64,000 bases of DNA, from contig NZ_CP123622.1 of assembly GCF_029873255.1 (NCBI RefSeq), positions 1,948,501 through 2,012,500 on the forward strand, written 5' to 3'. Each line of letters opens with the position of its first letter. Positions within the stretch are counted from its first letter, which is position 1. A program made the position numbers and the translations under genes. The DNA is from Pigmentibacter sp. JX0631. GTDB lineage: Bacteria; Bdellovibrionota_B; Oligoflexia; Silvanigrellales; Silvanigrellaceae. Below, in pieces: positions 53,789 through 62,424 of the stretch. Below the pieces are notes generated by a model. It was not told where the DNA came from. It worked only from the letters and a program-made list of their open reading frames with translations, and did no database searches.

Positions 53789-56536
53789 TTATTCAGTTGC
53801 TTCTTCAGCACTTTTCTTAGTCTTTTTAACTACTTTTGCTTTATTACTAGCCTTTTTAGGAGCCTTCTTCGGAGCCGTAGAAGTATCTTCTCCCAGTAAA
53901 GCTTTTCTAGAAACAAACTTAAATTCAAAATTTCCATTCTCTTTTAAGTGCAATGCGGCAGCAAATGGACGACCTTTTTTCGACTTAAAGTCTACAATAG
54001 GAGGAGTTGAGCCTGTGATTAGAAATGACTTATAATCATCCAAAGTCATTTCTTTTCCACATAAAATTCGCGGCATTCTTGAAATCAGCTTTTTAACTTT
54101 TTTAGGTTTTGCTGGTTTTTTAGGAGCAGCCTTTTTTCGAGTTTTCTTTGGTGGATTATCAGATTCCTGAGCATTATCTGTAGATTCTGGCTTTAACGTT
54201 TGATCAACTGCGCCAAATTCACACATGTATGCCGTTTCTGTTACTTTTATTGTGCCCGGTTTTTTTAAGAAAGTTTCTGGTAGATATTCTTCATGCAAGA
54301 CAACTATATCATAACCAGTTAAGGACTCTTTCGGGGTCCCATCTTGTTCACAAAAAATAATCCCTTTTACTGGGGAAATTGTTAAATATTCTTCATGAAA
54401 AGAGGTGCCTGTTGAGTTGCTAAACTCAAATGGTCCGGCAATTTTACTTGTTAAAACTTCTTCAACCAAACTTCTATCTATATAACGATGGTTTTTTTCT
54501 TTCCAAATAATAAAGTTACATTCATTCTCTTCTTTTTCTTTTGTATTGACAGCTAAGTTACATTTGTAACCCCAAAAGCCTTCAAAAACTTTACCATTTT
54601 TGCAAACCGGACATCTACCTAGGGTTGGATCATTTTTATAAATAGCGTCGTATTCAAATGTTCTTGTTTTTTCTACAACTGATGAGGTAAAATCAAACAT
54701 TTCTTGCATAAATTCAGATCTTTTTTTCAAACCTTTTTCCATTTTGCGAAGATCATATTCAATTTCACCGGTTAACTCTACCTTTGAGAGCATATCTATT
54801 GGAATACGGCTAAGAACATCAACAAGTCGAATTCCTTTGGAAGTTGCTCTTAATGATTTTCCTGTTCTATTTACGTATTCTTTAACAATTAAATTCTCGA
54901 TAACTTCTGCGCGAGTAGCAGGTGTTCCAATCCCTTTATCTTTTAATACTTCAGCAATTTCTTCATCTGCAATAGATTTACCACAATGCTCCATCAAGGA
55001 AAGAAGCTTTGCTTCAGTCAAGCGGGCTGGAGGTTTAGTTGCATTTTGAAGTGGAGATATTTCTTCTGTTTGAACTGGTGTAACGGCCTCTGGATTTTTT
55101 TCATTTAATTTAGGCAATTTACTTTCTTCTTCAGTATCCAAACCATAAACTTCTCTCCAACCTGGTTCTTGTAAATCTTGAACTCGAGTCCGAAAATGTT
55201 GTTCTCCAACTTTAGTAATTCTTTCAACTTTTGCCCAAATAGCATGGGTCATAAAGGCTGCAAGAAAACGTTTTAAAACTAAATTGTAGATACGTGCGTC
55301 ATCACCGTCTAATTTTTCAGTTGGTAATTGTCCTGTTGGGATAATTGCAAAGTGATCGGAAACAAATTTATTATTAAATATTCTATCTTTATTTAATAAT
55401 CCTGTTTTCATAATTGTTTTACAGGCTTTTGTAAATTCTGTCGGGACAGCAGAAAACTCTTTGATCACATTTGTTACGTTTTCTACATAATCTTCAGGAA
55501 GGTAACGCGAATCAGTTCTAGGATAAGTTAACAATTTGTGTTTTTCATACAATCTTTGCGCTGCTTGTAACGTTCTTGATGCCGACATGCCTAATTTTCG
55601 ATTGGCTTCACGTTGCAATAAAGTGAGATCAAACAGTTGTGGAGCAATTTCTTTGGATTCTTTCCGCACTTCAGAAGCAGTAGCTTGTTTTCTATGTTTT
55701 TCAAAATCTTTTAAGATATCATCTAATTTATCTTGCGAAAATATTCTGTCTTCTTTTTCAACGTAATGAATAAGATCGTCTTCATCCAAGTTTGGCTTTT
55801 TAAAGTTTGGGTCAAACCAAGCACCAGAATATTCATGTGTGACAGTAGAAAAACGTCCTTCCAATGTAAAATAAGGTTGTGGACGATGTTTCAGATGATC
55901 TAATTCTCTTTTCGCAATTAGAGCTAAAGTTGGAGTTTGTACTCTACCAACGGACCAAACACCTTTTGTATTTCTAGATTTTAATCGTTTCGTTACGGCT
56001 CTAGTCGCATTCATTCCTATAAGCCAATCACTTTCAGCTCTACAACGGGCAGCGTCACCAAGGTTATCGTATTCGCTGCCACGTTTCATAACTTTAAAGC
56101 CGTTTCGAATAGCTTCGGGAGTCATACTTTGAAGCCATAATCTTTTTGAAGGCTTATTTTGCTCACAAAAATCATAAATTTCACGGAATATAAGTTCACC
56201 TTCTCTGCCGGCATCACATGCATTTATAAGACCCATAACATCATTTTTTTTCGCTAAACTTTTTATATGTTGCAGACGTTCTGTTTGGCCTTTTTTGGGT
56301 TTGTACTGAAATTCATTTGGTAAGATAGGTAAATCTTGTAACAACCAACGTTTGTACTTTGGATCTAGTTCTTCTGGTTCGAGCAATTCTAGTAAATGCC
56401 CGACTGCCCAGGTGATATAGTATTGTTGCGATTCATAATGGTCGCTTTTTTTCTCAAATCCACCTAATGCTTTAGCGAGATCTCCAGCTACTGATGGTTT
56501 TTCAGTAATAACGAGCCATTTGGAAGCTTTATCCAT
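53789..56536 (-). CDS. DNA topoisomerase III-like type IA topoisomerase
   Basis: 915 residues. TOPRIM start VITEKPSVAGDLAKALGG, with acidic motif DAGREGELIFREI near residue 108, then GRVQTPTLALI. The catalytic Tyr is in LLTYPRTDSRYLPEDY near residue 339. The opening differs from topoisomerase I and matches TopB, which decatenates using single-strand passage. After the core is a Cys-rich zinc-ribbon-like segment (GRCPVCKNGKVFEGFWGYKC) near residues 645-665 and a Lys/Pro/Ala-rich basic tail (PKKTRKKAAPKKPAKPKK, and APKKAPKKASNK at the end) flanking a small C-terminal repeat (ILCGKEMTLDDYKSFLITG). This is longer than E. coli TopB (about 650) because of the added tail. Confidence 0.9.
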   Translation of the reverse strand: MDKASKWLVITEKPSVAGDLAKALGGFEKKSDHYESQQYYITWAVGHLLELLEPEELDPKYKRWLLQDLPILPNEFQYKPKKGQTERLQHIKSLAKKNDVMGLINACDAGREGELIFREIYDFCEQNKPSKRLWLQSMTPEAIRNGFKVMKRGSEYDNLGDAARCRAESDWLIGMNATRAVTKRLKSRNTKGVWSVGRVQTPTLALIAKRELDHLKHRPQPYFTLEGRFSTVTHEYSGAWFDPNFKKPNLDEDDLIHYVEKEDRIFSQDKLDDILKDFEKHRKQATASEVRKESKEIAPQLFDLTLLQREANRKLGMSASRTLQAAQRLYEKHKLLTYPRTDSRYLPEDYVENVTNVIKEFSAVPTEFTKACKTIMKTGLLNKDRIFNNKFVSDHFAIIPTGQLPTEKLDGDDARIYNLVLKRFLAAFMTHAIWAKVERITKVGEQHFRTRVQDLQEPGWREVYGLDTEEESKLPKLNEKNPEAVTPVQTEEISPLQNATKPPARLTEAKLLSLMEHCGKSIADEEIAEVLKDKGIGTPATRAEVIENLIVKEYVNRTGKSLRATSKGIRLVDVLSRIPIDMLSKVELTGEIEYDLRKMEKGLKKRSEFMQEMFDFTSSVVEKTRTFEYDAIYKNDPTLGRCPVCKNGKVFEGFWGYKCNLAVNTKEKEENECNFIIWKEKNHRYIDRSLVEEVLTSKIAGPFEFSNSTGTSFHEEYLTISPVKGIIFCEQDGTPKESLTGYDIVVLHEEYLPETFLKKPGTIKVTETAYMCEFGAVDQTLKPESTDNAQESDNPPKKTRKKAAPKKPAKPKKVKKLISRMPRILCGKEMTLDDYKSFLITGSTPPIVDFKSKKGRPFAAALHLKENGNFEFKFVSRKALLGEDTSTAPKKAPKKASNKAKVVKKTKKSAEEATE

Positions 56537-56570
56537 AATTCACCTTAATTCGTAGATTACAAAGTTGCGT

Positions 56571-57179
56571 TTACCTTGGACTGATTTGTTGTAAAATGTT
56601 CTGTCCAAGATCAACTATATCTTTTTGTTCCGATTTTATTAAATTACGCGCTGTGTTAAGTAAAGCAGATTCGTAATCAAGTTTCGGAATCGTTAGCAAA
56701 ACCCATACTATATAAAATCTTTCTGGTCCGTTGTCAGTATCCCGTTGACGATATTCCCAATAGATTTCTTTAGGATTGGCTGGCTGAGAACGGATTGTTA
56801 ATCTATTCTCTTTAATTTTTTGCGATAATTCAGATAAAATAGATTCATTTTTTATAGAATTTTTCTTTGTAAATTCATTTAATTTATTTAATAAATCTGT
56901 TTGTATCTTCTGCATTATTAAATAAGACGTTTGTAAAGTAGCAGCAGCCTGGGCTTGTTTTAATCCTAAGTAAAGATTATAAATATCACTTTTTTTATAA
57001 ACTAAAAAGATATTTTCATTTGTATTAAAGTTTTTATCTTCACTGTAAGTCCAAAGAGGTGTATCTTTGTTACTTTTTTCTAATATTATATCTTGGTTTT
57101 GAAAACTAACACAACCGCAAAATAATAAGATGAGGCTAAGATTCATTGCTTTAAAATAAAGTATTTTTATTTTTTTCAT
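56571..57179 (-). CDS. Putative lipoprotein of unknown function
   Basis: 202 residues from the ATG at 57179, with AGGAG 9 bases upstream; a TTG two codons earlier is less likely. Lipobox-like FCGC near residues 22-25, followed by VSFQNQD. The mature part begins TPLWTYSEDKNFN and has helical and beta segments, including SKQKE-like charged stretches and PANPKEIYWEYRQRD. No family assigned; it recalls LPP20-like or FlgN-unrelated small lipoproteins but without firm motif. Downstream of, and co-directional with, the phosphatase gene, 67 bases apart. Confidence 0.7.
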   Translation of the reverse strand: MKKIKILYFKAMNLSLILLFCGCVSFQNQDIILEKSNKDTPLWTYSEDKNFNTNENIFLVYKKSDIYNLYLGLKQAQAAATLQTSYLIMQKIQTDLLNKLNEFTKKNSIKNESILSELSQKIKENRLTIRSQPANPKEIYWEYRQRDTDNGPERFYIVWVLLTIPKLDYESALLNTARNLIKSEQKDIVDLGQNILQQISPR

Positions 57180-57246
57180 AAACAAGAGCTCCTAGCATAA
57201 CGACTTATTCAGATTATTAAAATAAAAGTAGATTATAAATAATATT

Positions 57247-58050
57247 CTAAGCAAATCTTTTTGCGAGTTCAACTATATTTGAACAATTAATAGGCAAATT
57301 TTGCGTATCAATAGGATAAGCTATACTGTTTCCTTTTTGTAAAATAGCATTCCCTTCCCAATTGTGGATGGCAAAACCAGCTTCTGGCAGTATGACATGA
57401 AAAGGCGCTACATCCCAAATTTCAACTTTAGGATCAATAAAAGCTTTAATAGAACCATTCAATAAGAGATAATAACCTAATGCATCTGGATATGTTCTAG
57501 TTTTATAATTATCACTGTATAACTCTTGAATAAATTCACCTTTATTTTCTAAGTAAAACCTATAAGGATCAGCTGTAGCTATTAATTCTATCAATGGGTT
57601 ACCTACTAATTTATTACGCGAATAGGGCTCATCATTGATAAAGACCCCAGAACCTTTCATCGCACTCATCGTAATATTTAATGCGGGTAAAGCAGCAAAT
57701 CCTATAATAGGTTTTCCTTCTTTTAATACCGCAATCAAGGAAGAGTAAAAGGGAATATTATGGACGAAACTAAAAGTTCCATCAATAGGATCGAGTATCC
57801 AAGTATAAGCGTCTTTTTCACAATTTACAGAACCGCCTTGCTCTTCACCAAGAATAGAATGGTCAGGATGATTTTCAAAAATTATTTTTCGCAATTCAGC
57901 TTCAATGTTTTTATCTGCTTCGGTTACCCAAGTTTTATCTTTTTTCAAAGTTTGAGAGTCAACACCATGCTTAAACTCAAGACACATTTTTGATGCAAGT
58001 TGAGAACATTTCTTGGCGGTTGCAAAAATTTTGTTGTCAGAGTTCATCAT
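57247..58050 (-). CDS. Inositol monophosphatase-family phosphatase
   Basis: 267 residues with all metal-binding motifs: GEEQGG near residue 67, WILDPIDGTFSFVHNIPF near 85, and the last motif EIWDVAPFHVILPEAG near 210. WVTEADKNIE supplies the N-terminal threonine/acidic site. Its closest functional types are histidinol-phosphatase (HisN) and myo-inositol-1-phosphatase; sequence features alone do not decide. No his genes are nearby. It lies 4 kb from a possible cyclitol operon at 62.4 kb, so inositol-type substrates are worth testing, though they are on opposite strands. Confidence 0.88.
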   Translation of the reverse strand: MMNSDNKIFATAKKCSQLASKMCLEFKHGVDSQTLKKDKTWVTEADKNIEAELRKIIFENHPDHSILGEEQGGSVNCEKDAYTWILDPIDGTFSFVHNIPFYSSLIAVLKEGKPIIGFAALPALNITMSAMKGSGVFINDEPYSRNKLVGNPLIELIATADPYRFYLENKGEFIQELYSDNYKTRTYPDALGYYLLLNGSIKAFIDPKVEIWDVAPFHVILPEAGFAIHNWEGNAILQKGNSIAYPIDTQNLPINCSNIVELAKRFA

Positions 58051-58146
58051 TTAAATCCTCAAGATTGTTATTGCCGAACAACTTTTACAGTATTAGTGTA
58101 TCTGTATTAAAAACGCAAAAGGGTGTTTTTTTCTTTGGAGCTTTTT

Positions 58147-58686
58147 ATGTCTTCTGAAACCATTTACGATGAGTTAAGATTCTTACAAACAAACCGCTCC
58201 TTTTTAGGAAGAGAGTTTTTAACTTGGCTTTGGTTTAAAACAGAAACTCAAAATCATAAATTAAATATTGGTAATTTTGGTTCTTTTCATTTGTATATTG
58301 ATGATAAAATTGTATTAAGTAGTTCAAATGGTTCTGTGCGAGAAAATAGTTTAAAAGGAGGAACTCCTGCTTATGCATTTGAAGCAGGAAGTGCGCTAGG
58401 TACAGGAAAATTGGTACATGAAGCAAAATTTATTTTACAGGACTCACAACGTCAGTGGAGTTTTTCATTGGTAGGGGAAGATTTATCGCTGCGAAATGTT
58501 CGCTTACCAGTAATTTCCGAAGCTGATTCACAAGCCCATATTACCCAAAGAGTTTTATCCATTCAATTGTTAGCGAATATAATTGATGAACTCTTTAAAC
58601 AATTTATGGAAATTAGAATTTCTCAAAAACTGGAAGCTGAATTAACTGAAATAAGAAATTGGGTGGAAAATAAAGTTACTATTTAA
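58147..58686 (+). CDS. Conserved-looking cytoplasmic protein, possibly RdgC-like
   Basis: 179 residues from the ATG at 58147, with TGGAG 5 bases upstream; the longer frame from 58123 lacks a Shine-Dalgarno. The opening FLGREFLTWLWFKTE is a phrase I recall from proteins annotated as RdgC-like C-terminal parts in delta-proteobacteria, but the recall is weak. A LKGGTPAYAFEAGSALGTGKLVHEAKF segment follows, then a helical C-terminus (VLSIQLLANIIDELFKQF). No signal peptide. A strong bidirectional terminator follows. Confidence 0.6.
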   Translation: MSSETIYDELRFLQTNRSFLGREFLTWLWFKTETQNHKLNIGNFGSFHLYIDDKIVLSSSNGSVRENSLKGGTPAYAFEAGSALGTGKLVHEAKFILQDSQRQWSFSLVGEDLSLRNVRLPVISEADSQAHITQRVLSIQLLANIIDELFKQFMEIRISQKLEAELTEIRNWVENKVTI

Positions 58687-58690
58687 TTTA

Positions 58691-58726
58691 AAAAAAAGCT
58701 GGTTTTGAAAACCAGCTTTTTTTTAT
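58691..58726. terminator. Bidirectional terminator between convergent genes
   Basis: AAAGCTGGTTTT and AAAACCAGCTTT form a 12-bp stem around a single G, bounded by A run on the left and T run on the right. It serves the rightward gene at 58147 and the leftward lipoprotein gene at 58740. Confidence 0.9.
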
Positions 58727-58739
58727 TAATATTGCTAAA

Positions 58740-59015
58740 TTACTTAGCAGGAGCTTCAGCAGGAGCCGCAGGAGCTTCAGCAGGAGCTGCAGGAGCTTCA
58801 GCAGGAGCCGCAGGTGCTTGAGCAGTTGCATCGGCCGCAGGAGCTGCAGGTGCATTTGCATCAGCAGGAGCTGCAGGTGCGTTTGCATCAGCTGGTGCAG
58901 CTGCAGGTGCGCTAGCGTCAGCCGCAGGTGCTGCTTCTTTTGATCCACAAGTGCTTGTACAACCAGAAAGCAAAACAGCTGAAATTGCAAAAAGAGGGAG
59001 GGACTTAAGTGCCAT
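58740..59015 (-). CDS. Small Ala/Pro-rich lipoprotein
   Basis: 91 residues. Signal with lipobox LSGC (residues 16-19), then a mature part of about 70 residues made of repeats: ADANAPAAP-type units followed by three APAEAPA-type units. The matching DNA is a 24-base tandem repeat at 58743-58815 that is much more G+C-rich than its surroundings. Extended Ala/Pro spacers like this occur in wall- or envelope-spanning lipoproteins and antifreeze-like mimics; no function can be assigned. Copy number may vary by slippage. GGAGA precedes the ATG. Confidence 0.8.
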   Translation of the reverse strand: MALKSLPLFAISAVLLSGCTSTCGSKEAAPAADASAPAAAPADANAPAAPADANAPAAPAADATAQAPAAPAEAPAAPAEAPAAPAEAPAK

Positions 59016-59191
59016 GATAATTCTCCAATTAATTTATAGGAAAAAAGTTAAAACTAAAAAAAAGCTGCCACCAACTCCAGTTTAAATAAAGAACCTAATA
59101 AGAGTTTTGGCCAACCTGGTAACTATAACGAATTATATTGTGATATGTAAATAGTCAAGTCCATTTTTTAAATTCATAAGGGTATGAAACT

Positions 59192-60844
59192 ATGTCGATC
59201 AATATAAAAACAGAAAAGATACTTCAAATTCTTTCGCAAAATAAGCAAAAATGGCTTCATCTTTCTCTTCAACATAAAATTAATTATTTAGAACAAATTC
59301 AAGATAATTTACTGCTAAATGCTAAGCAATGGGCTGAAAACTGTTGTAAAGCTAAAGAAGGAAATTTAGATTCAAACACGATAGGTCAAGAATTATTAGC
59401 AGGACCTGTTATTGTGATGCGGCAAATAAAGTTTTATTTAACTGCACTAAAATATAATGGAAAACCACCCTTATTAAAAGTAAAAACAAACGATAATGAA
59501 CAAATATCTGTCAAAGTTATGCCAGAAAATTTCCAAGAAAAAATTCTTTGGAAAGGATTTTCAGCTGATGTTTGGCTAGAAAAGAATAAACCTTTATTAC
59601 AAGGTGAATCTTTTAAAAAAGGTAATAAATTAGGAGAATTAAGTTTAATATTAGGAGCAGGGAATGTATCAAGTATAGCTCCATTAGATATTTTATATAA
59701 ATTATTTTTCGAAGGAAATATTTGTATCGTAAAACTAAACCCAGTAAATGATTATTTATATGAAATCTTTAATAAAGTTTTTTCAAGTCTTATCAGAGAT
59801 GAATTTTTAGCTTTTACAAAGGGTGGAGAAGAATTAGGAGAATTTCTTTGTAATCATTCACTTGTTGATAATATTCATATTACTGGTTCACATATCACTC
59901 ATGATAAAATTGTTTGGGGAAATGGATCTTTTGAGGAAATTCAAAAAAAGAAACTATCTCAGCAATTTAAGTGTAACAAAAAAATAACTTCAGAATTGGG
60001 ATGCGTGACTCCATTCATCATAGTACCTGGGGTTTGGAGTGATGAAGAATTAATTTATCATGCAAAGCAAATTGCAAGTGCAGTAACAAATAATGCAAGT
60101 TTTAATTGTAATGCAGCTAAGTTGTTAGTCACTTGCCAAGGTTGGCAACAAAGAGATCTTTTTCTAAAATATTTAAAAAATGAACTCACTATTGCAAGAG
60201 CAAGGAAGGCTTATTATCCAGGCGCTTGGCAGAGATATTCAAGCTTTTTAAAACATTATCCTCAGGCAGAAATAATAGGAGAGAATAAACCCAACTGTAT
60301 TCCTTGGACATTTATTCCTAATATTTCAAATCATGACTTTGCCTTAAATCATGAAGCTTTTTGCGGAGTTTTGTGCGAGACTTTTATTTCTGCAAAGAAT
60401 ATTCCTGAATTTCTGCAAAAATCTGTTGATTTTTGTAACGAAAAAGTTTGGGGTACTTTAAGTTGTTCGCTTGTAATCGATCCTCTGACAGAAAAAATAT
60501 TTAAAACTGAATTTAGTCTTGCTCTGCAAAATTTACAATATGGAGCAATTGCAGTTAATTGTTGGTCTGCTTTAGTTTACGCACTTTGTTCGACTACATG
60601 GGGAGCATTTCCAAACAGTTCATTGGAAAATATAAAATCAGGTATTGGAGTTGTTCATAATGGATATTTTCTAGAAAATGTAGAAAAATCTGTAATAAAA
60701 GCTCCCTTTAAAATAACTCCAACTCCTCCCTGGTTTCATGACAATAAAAATACAGAAAAAATAGGTTATGCTTTACTTGATTACGAATATAGTGAAAATT
60801 TTTGGAACTTTTCAAAACTGATCTTAGCAGCTTTTAAAGGATAA
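59192..60844 (+). CDS. Aldehyde dehydrogenase-superfamily protein
   Basis: 550 residues. NAD-binding and catalytic motifs of the ALDH fold are visible: LGAGNVSSIAPLDILYKLFFEGNICIVKLNP (cofactor region), ITGSHITHD, TSELGCVTPFIIVPGVW where the general-base Glu lies (ELG), and the catalytic Cys in NASFNCNAAKLLV near residue 306. The Cys context and length suggest an acyl-CoA- or fatty-aldehyde-acting subfamily rather than a metabolic ALDH. Substrate unknown. Single gene, immediately before tmRNA. Confidence 0.75.
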   Translation: MSINIKTEKILQILSQNKQKWLHLSLQHKINYLEQIQDNLLLNAKQWAENCCKAKEGNLDSNTIGQELLAGPVIVMRQIKFYLTALKYNGKPPLLKVKTNDNEQISVKVMPENFQEKILWKGFSADVWLEKNKPLLQGESFKKGNKLGELSLILGAGNVSSIAPLDILYKLFFEGNICIVKLNPVNDYLYEIFNKVFSSLIRDEFLAFTKGGEELGEFLCNHSLVDNIHITGSHITHDKIVWGNGSFEEIQKKKLSQQFKCNKKITSELGCVTPFIIVPGVWSDEELIYHAKQIASAVTNNASFNCNAAKLLVTCQGWQQRDLFLKYLKNELTIARARKAYYPGAWQRYSSFLKHYPQAEIIGENKPNCIPWTFIPNISNHDFALNHEAFCGVLCETFISAKNIPEFLQKSVDFCNEKVWGTLSCSLVIDPLTEKIFKTEFSLALQNLQYGAIAVNCWSALVYALCSTTWGAFPNSSLENIKSGIGVVHNGYFLENVEKSVIKAPFKITPTPPWFHDNKNTEKIGYALLDYEYSENFWNFSKLILAAFKG

Positions 60845-60913
60845 ACATGATCTTGCTTAAAGGTGTAAAATAGCATAATGCTATGTTCTTCAAGAGCATG
60901 TCAGGTTCTTTTT

Positions 60914-61277
60914 GGGGGTGAACTGGTTTCGACGGAAAGAGTTGAGTGAAAGGAGCATGCAGGGGTTGGTTACAGCGCCTCTTCAAAACGTTGTGGCAGC
61001 CAGAAGTGGCAAAAATACTAACTTAGCTCTCGCTGCCTAATTAAGCACAGAGCCAGTGACTAGGGTGTGGCAGCACGTGCATCTTTGTTCGCTGTTAATT
61101 TACGTGCGGGTTATTTCTAGCTTCTGTTCGTAGTTAGTTTAACCTATTAATCGAGCTGGCTTATGCAGTAGGGTGTCTTTCCTCGGCTGTTAAGTAAGAT
61201 TCAAAGAAAGAAGAAGCATGTGGCCGCCAATTGCGATGCCTGTCCGGACCCGGGTTCGATCCCCGGCACCTCCACCA
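60914..61277 (+). ncRNA. ssrA: Transfer-messenger RNA
   Basis: 364 bases. 5' end GGGGGTGAACTGGTTTCGACGG, 3' end GTTCGATCCCCGGCACCTCCACCA; GGGGGTG pairs with CACCTCC (one G-U). The encoded tag reads GKNTNLALAA from GGC (61008-61010) to TAA (61038-61040), with the ALAA end expected for ClpXP recognition. The resume codon is GGC (Gly) rather than the common GCA (Ala). A promoter-like CATAAT lies at 60874-60879 with a poor -35. Confidence 0.97.
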
Positions 61278-61280
61278 TTA

Positions 61281-61306
61281 AATCCCGCTAAAAAGCGGGA
61301 TTTTTT
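61281..61306 (+). terminator. Rho-independent terminator of tmRNA
   Basis: AATCCCGCT (61281-61289), loop AAAA, AGCGGGATT (61294-61302), then T run. Perfect 9-bp stem, 3 bases after the tmRNA CCA. Confidence 0.92.
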
Positions 61307-62087
61307 ATTTCACTAATTTATCTATTTCCTTGTTTATTTTTTCTATGATTTCATTTCCGACAATTTTAGAACACATCATGTAACGCTTTTCCCCATTGGG
61401 TACATCTATTAAATCTTTAATTTTCAGCTTTTTATTAAATTCAGAATTTACATTTAATAGATATTCAGCCTCATTCCTTCCGATAAACATGTAATCAGCT
61501 TTCCTGGTTAAAATATCTTCCAACATTAAATTATTATCACTAGAAGTAAAAGTAACATTTTCTGCTTCTTGTGATTTTGTTTCTGCCAAAGATATTTTTT
61601 TAAATTTCAAAACTTTTTCATCAATAAATGTGCCGTAACTAAATCCAATTTTTACTAGCAACTTTAAATCATTTTGTTTTAAAAAATCATCAGTTTTATT
61701 AAATTTACTGATAATATCATTATCAAATCTATAAATAATTACGGTCTTTTTATCTTGAAAAATAGATTTTGAAAAAATGGCAAATTCTTCTCTCTCTTTA
61801 GTTTTGAAGGAAGAAGGTGAACAAACTTTAATTTTATTTTCCTTAATAGTTTGATAAGTTCTGATAAAGGGAACTTTTTTAAATTCAAAAGGAATATTCG
61901 TATTTTTGAATATTTTTGTTACAATGCGATATATTTCTCCGTCTGATAATTCTCCATCATTATTTGCGGAAATAAAATATGGAGGCCTTATTATATAATC
62001 AATATTTATTGTTTCTAACTCATTAGAATAAGTTGACGGAAAATAAATAAATAATGTAACAAAAAATAAAAATAGTTTTTTCTCCAT
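61305..62087 (-). CDS. Periplasmic solute-binding-like protein (SBP_bac_3 type), second copy
   Basis: 260 residues from the ATG at 62087 (AGGAAA upstream), which gives a signal peptide (MEKKLFLFFVTLFIYFPSTYS). The fold cues are INIDYIIRPPYFIS, GEIYRIVTKIFKNTNIPFEFKKVPFIRTYQTI, KEREEFAIFSKSIFQDK, and LEDILTRKADYMFIGRNEAEYLL. No transporter genes adjoin. Like the 24152 product it appears to be an orphan binding protein of the extracellular solute-binding class 3, a group expanded in some delta-like genomes (inference). The two share organisation but little direct sequence. Confidence 0.75.
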   Translation of the reverse strand: MEKKLFLFFVTLFIYFPSTYSNELETINIDYIIRPPYFISANNDGELSDGEIYRIVTKIFKNTNIPFEFKKVPFIRTYQTIKENKIKVCSPSSFKTKEREEFAIFSKSIFQDKKTVIIYRFDNDIISKFNKTDDFLKQNDLKLLVKIGFSYGTFIDEKVLKFKKISLAETKSQEAENVTFTSSDNNLMLEDILTRKADYMFIGRNEAEYLLNVNSEFNKKLKIKDLIDVPNGEKRYMMCSKIVGNEIIEKINKEIDKLVK

Positions 62088-62337
62088 TAGGAATTTCCTT
62101 TTTTCTTTACATTTTAGAATATAATAAAAATTTTCCATTAATTCTTTAAATTATTAACAAACGTCAAATTCTTCTAGGAAAAAATTTCATAGTAAAAGAA
62201 TTATCAAATTTCTAAGAAAATTTTAGTACAGTAACAGTCAATAATAAACTTGATTTAGGAGAAACCCTTTAAGATATAAATATATTTTATATCTTCGTGA
62301 TTAGTTCTGAAAAAAATTGATAAATTTAGCCGAGGCA

Positions 62338-62368
62338 TTGACTTCATATCATAATGATTCTTATTATC
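62338..62368 (+). promoter_or_regulatory. Promoter with overlapping Fur-like box, upstream of the cyclitol operon
   Basis: TTGACT (62338-62343), an 18-base spacer, TATTAT (62362-62367). The 19 bases 62350-62368 (CATAATGATTCTTATTATC) match the Fur consensus GATAATGATAATCATTATC at 15 positions and cover the spacer and -10, the classic place for iron-dependent repression. The remaining intergenic sequence to 62424 shows nothing else. Confidence 0.6.
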
Positions 62369-62424
62369 AATTAGGATTTTTGTTTTAAAATTTTATATTT
62401 CTTTTATTAGAAAAGTGAGAACCT

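Noticed and set aside
58688-58990. Leu/Gln-rich frame overlapping the Ala/Pro lipoprotein gene
   Set aside because: Out-of-frame translation of the tandem repeat; the lipoprotein frame has the signal peptide and Shine-Dalgarno.
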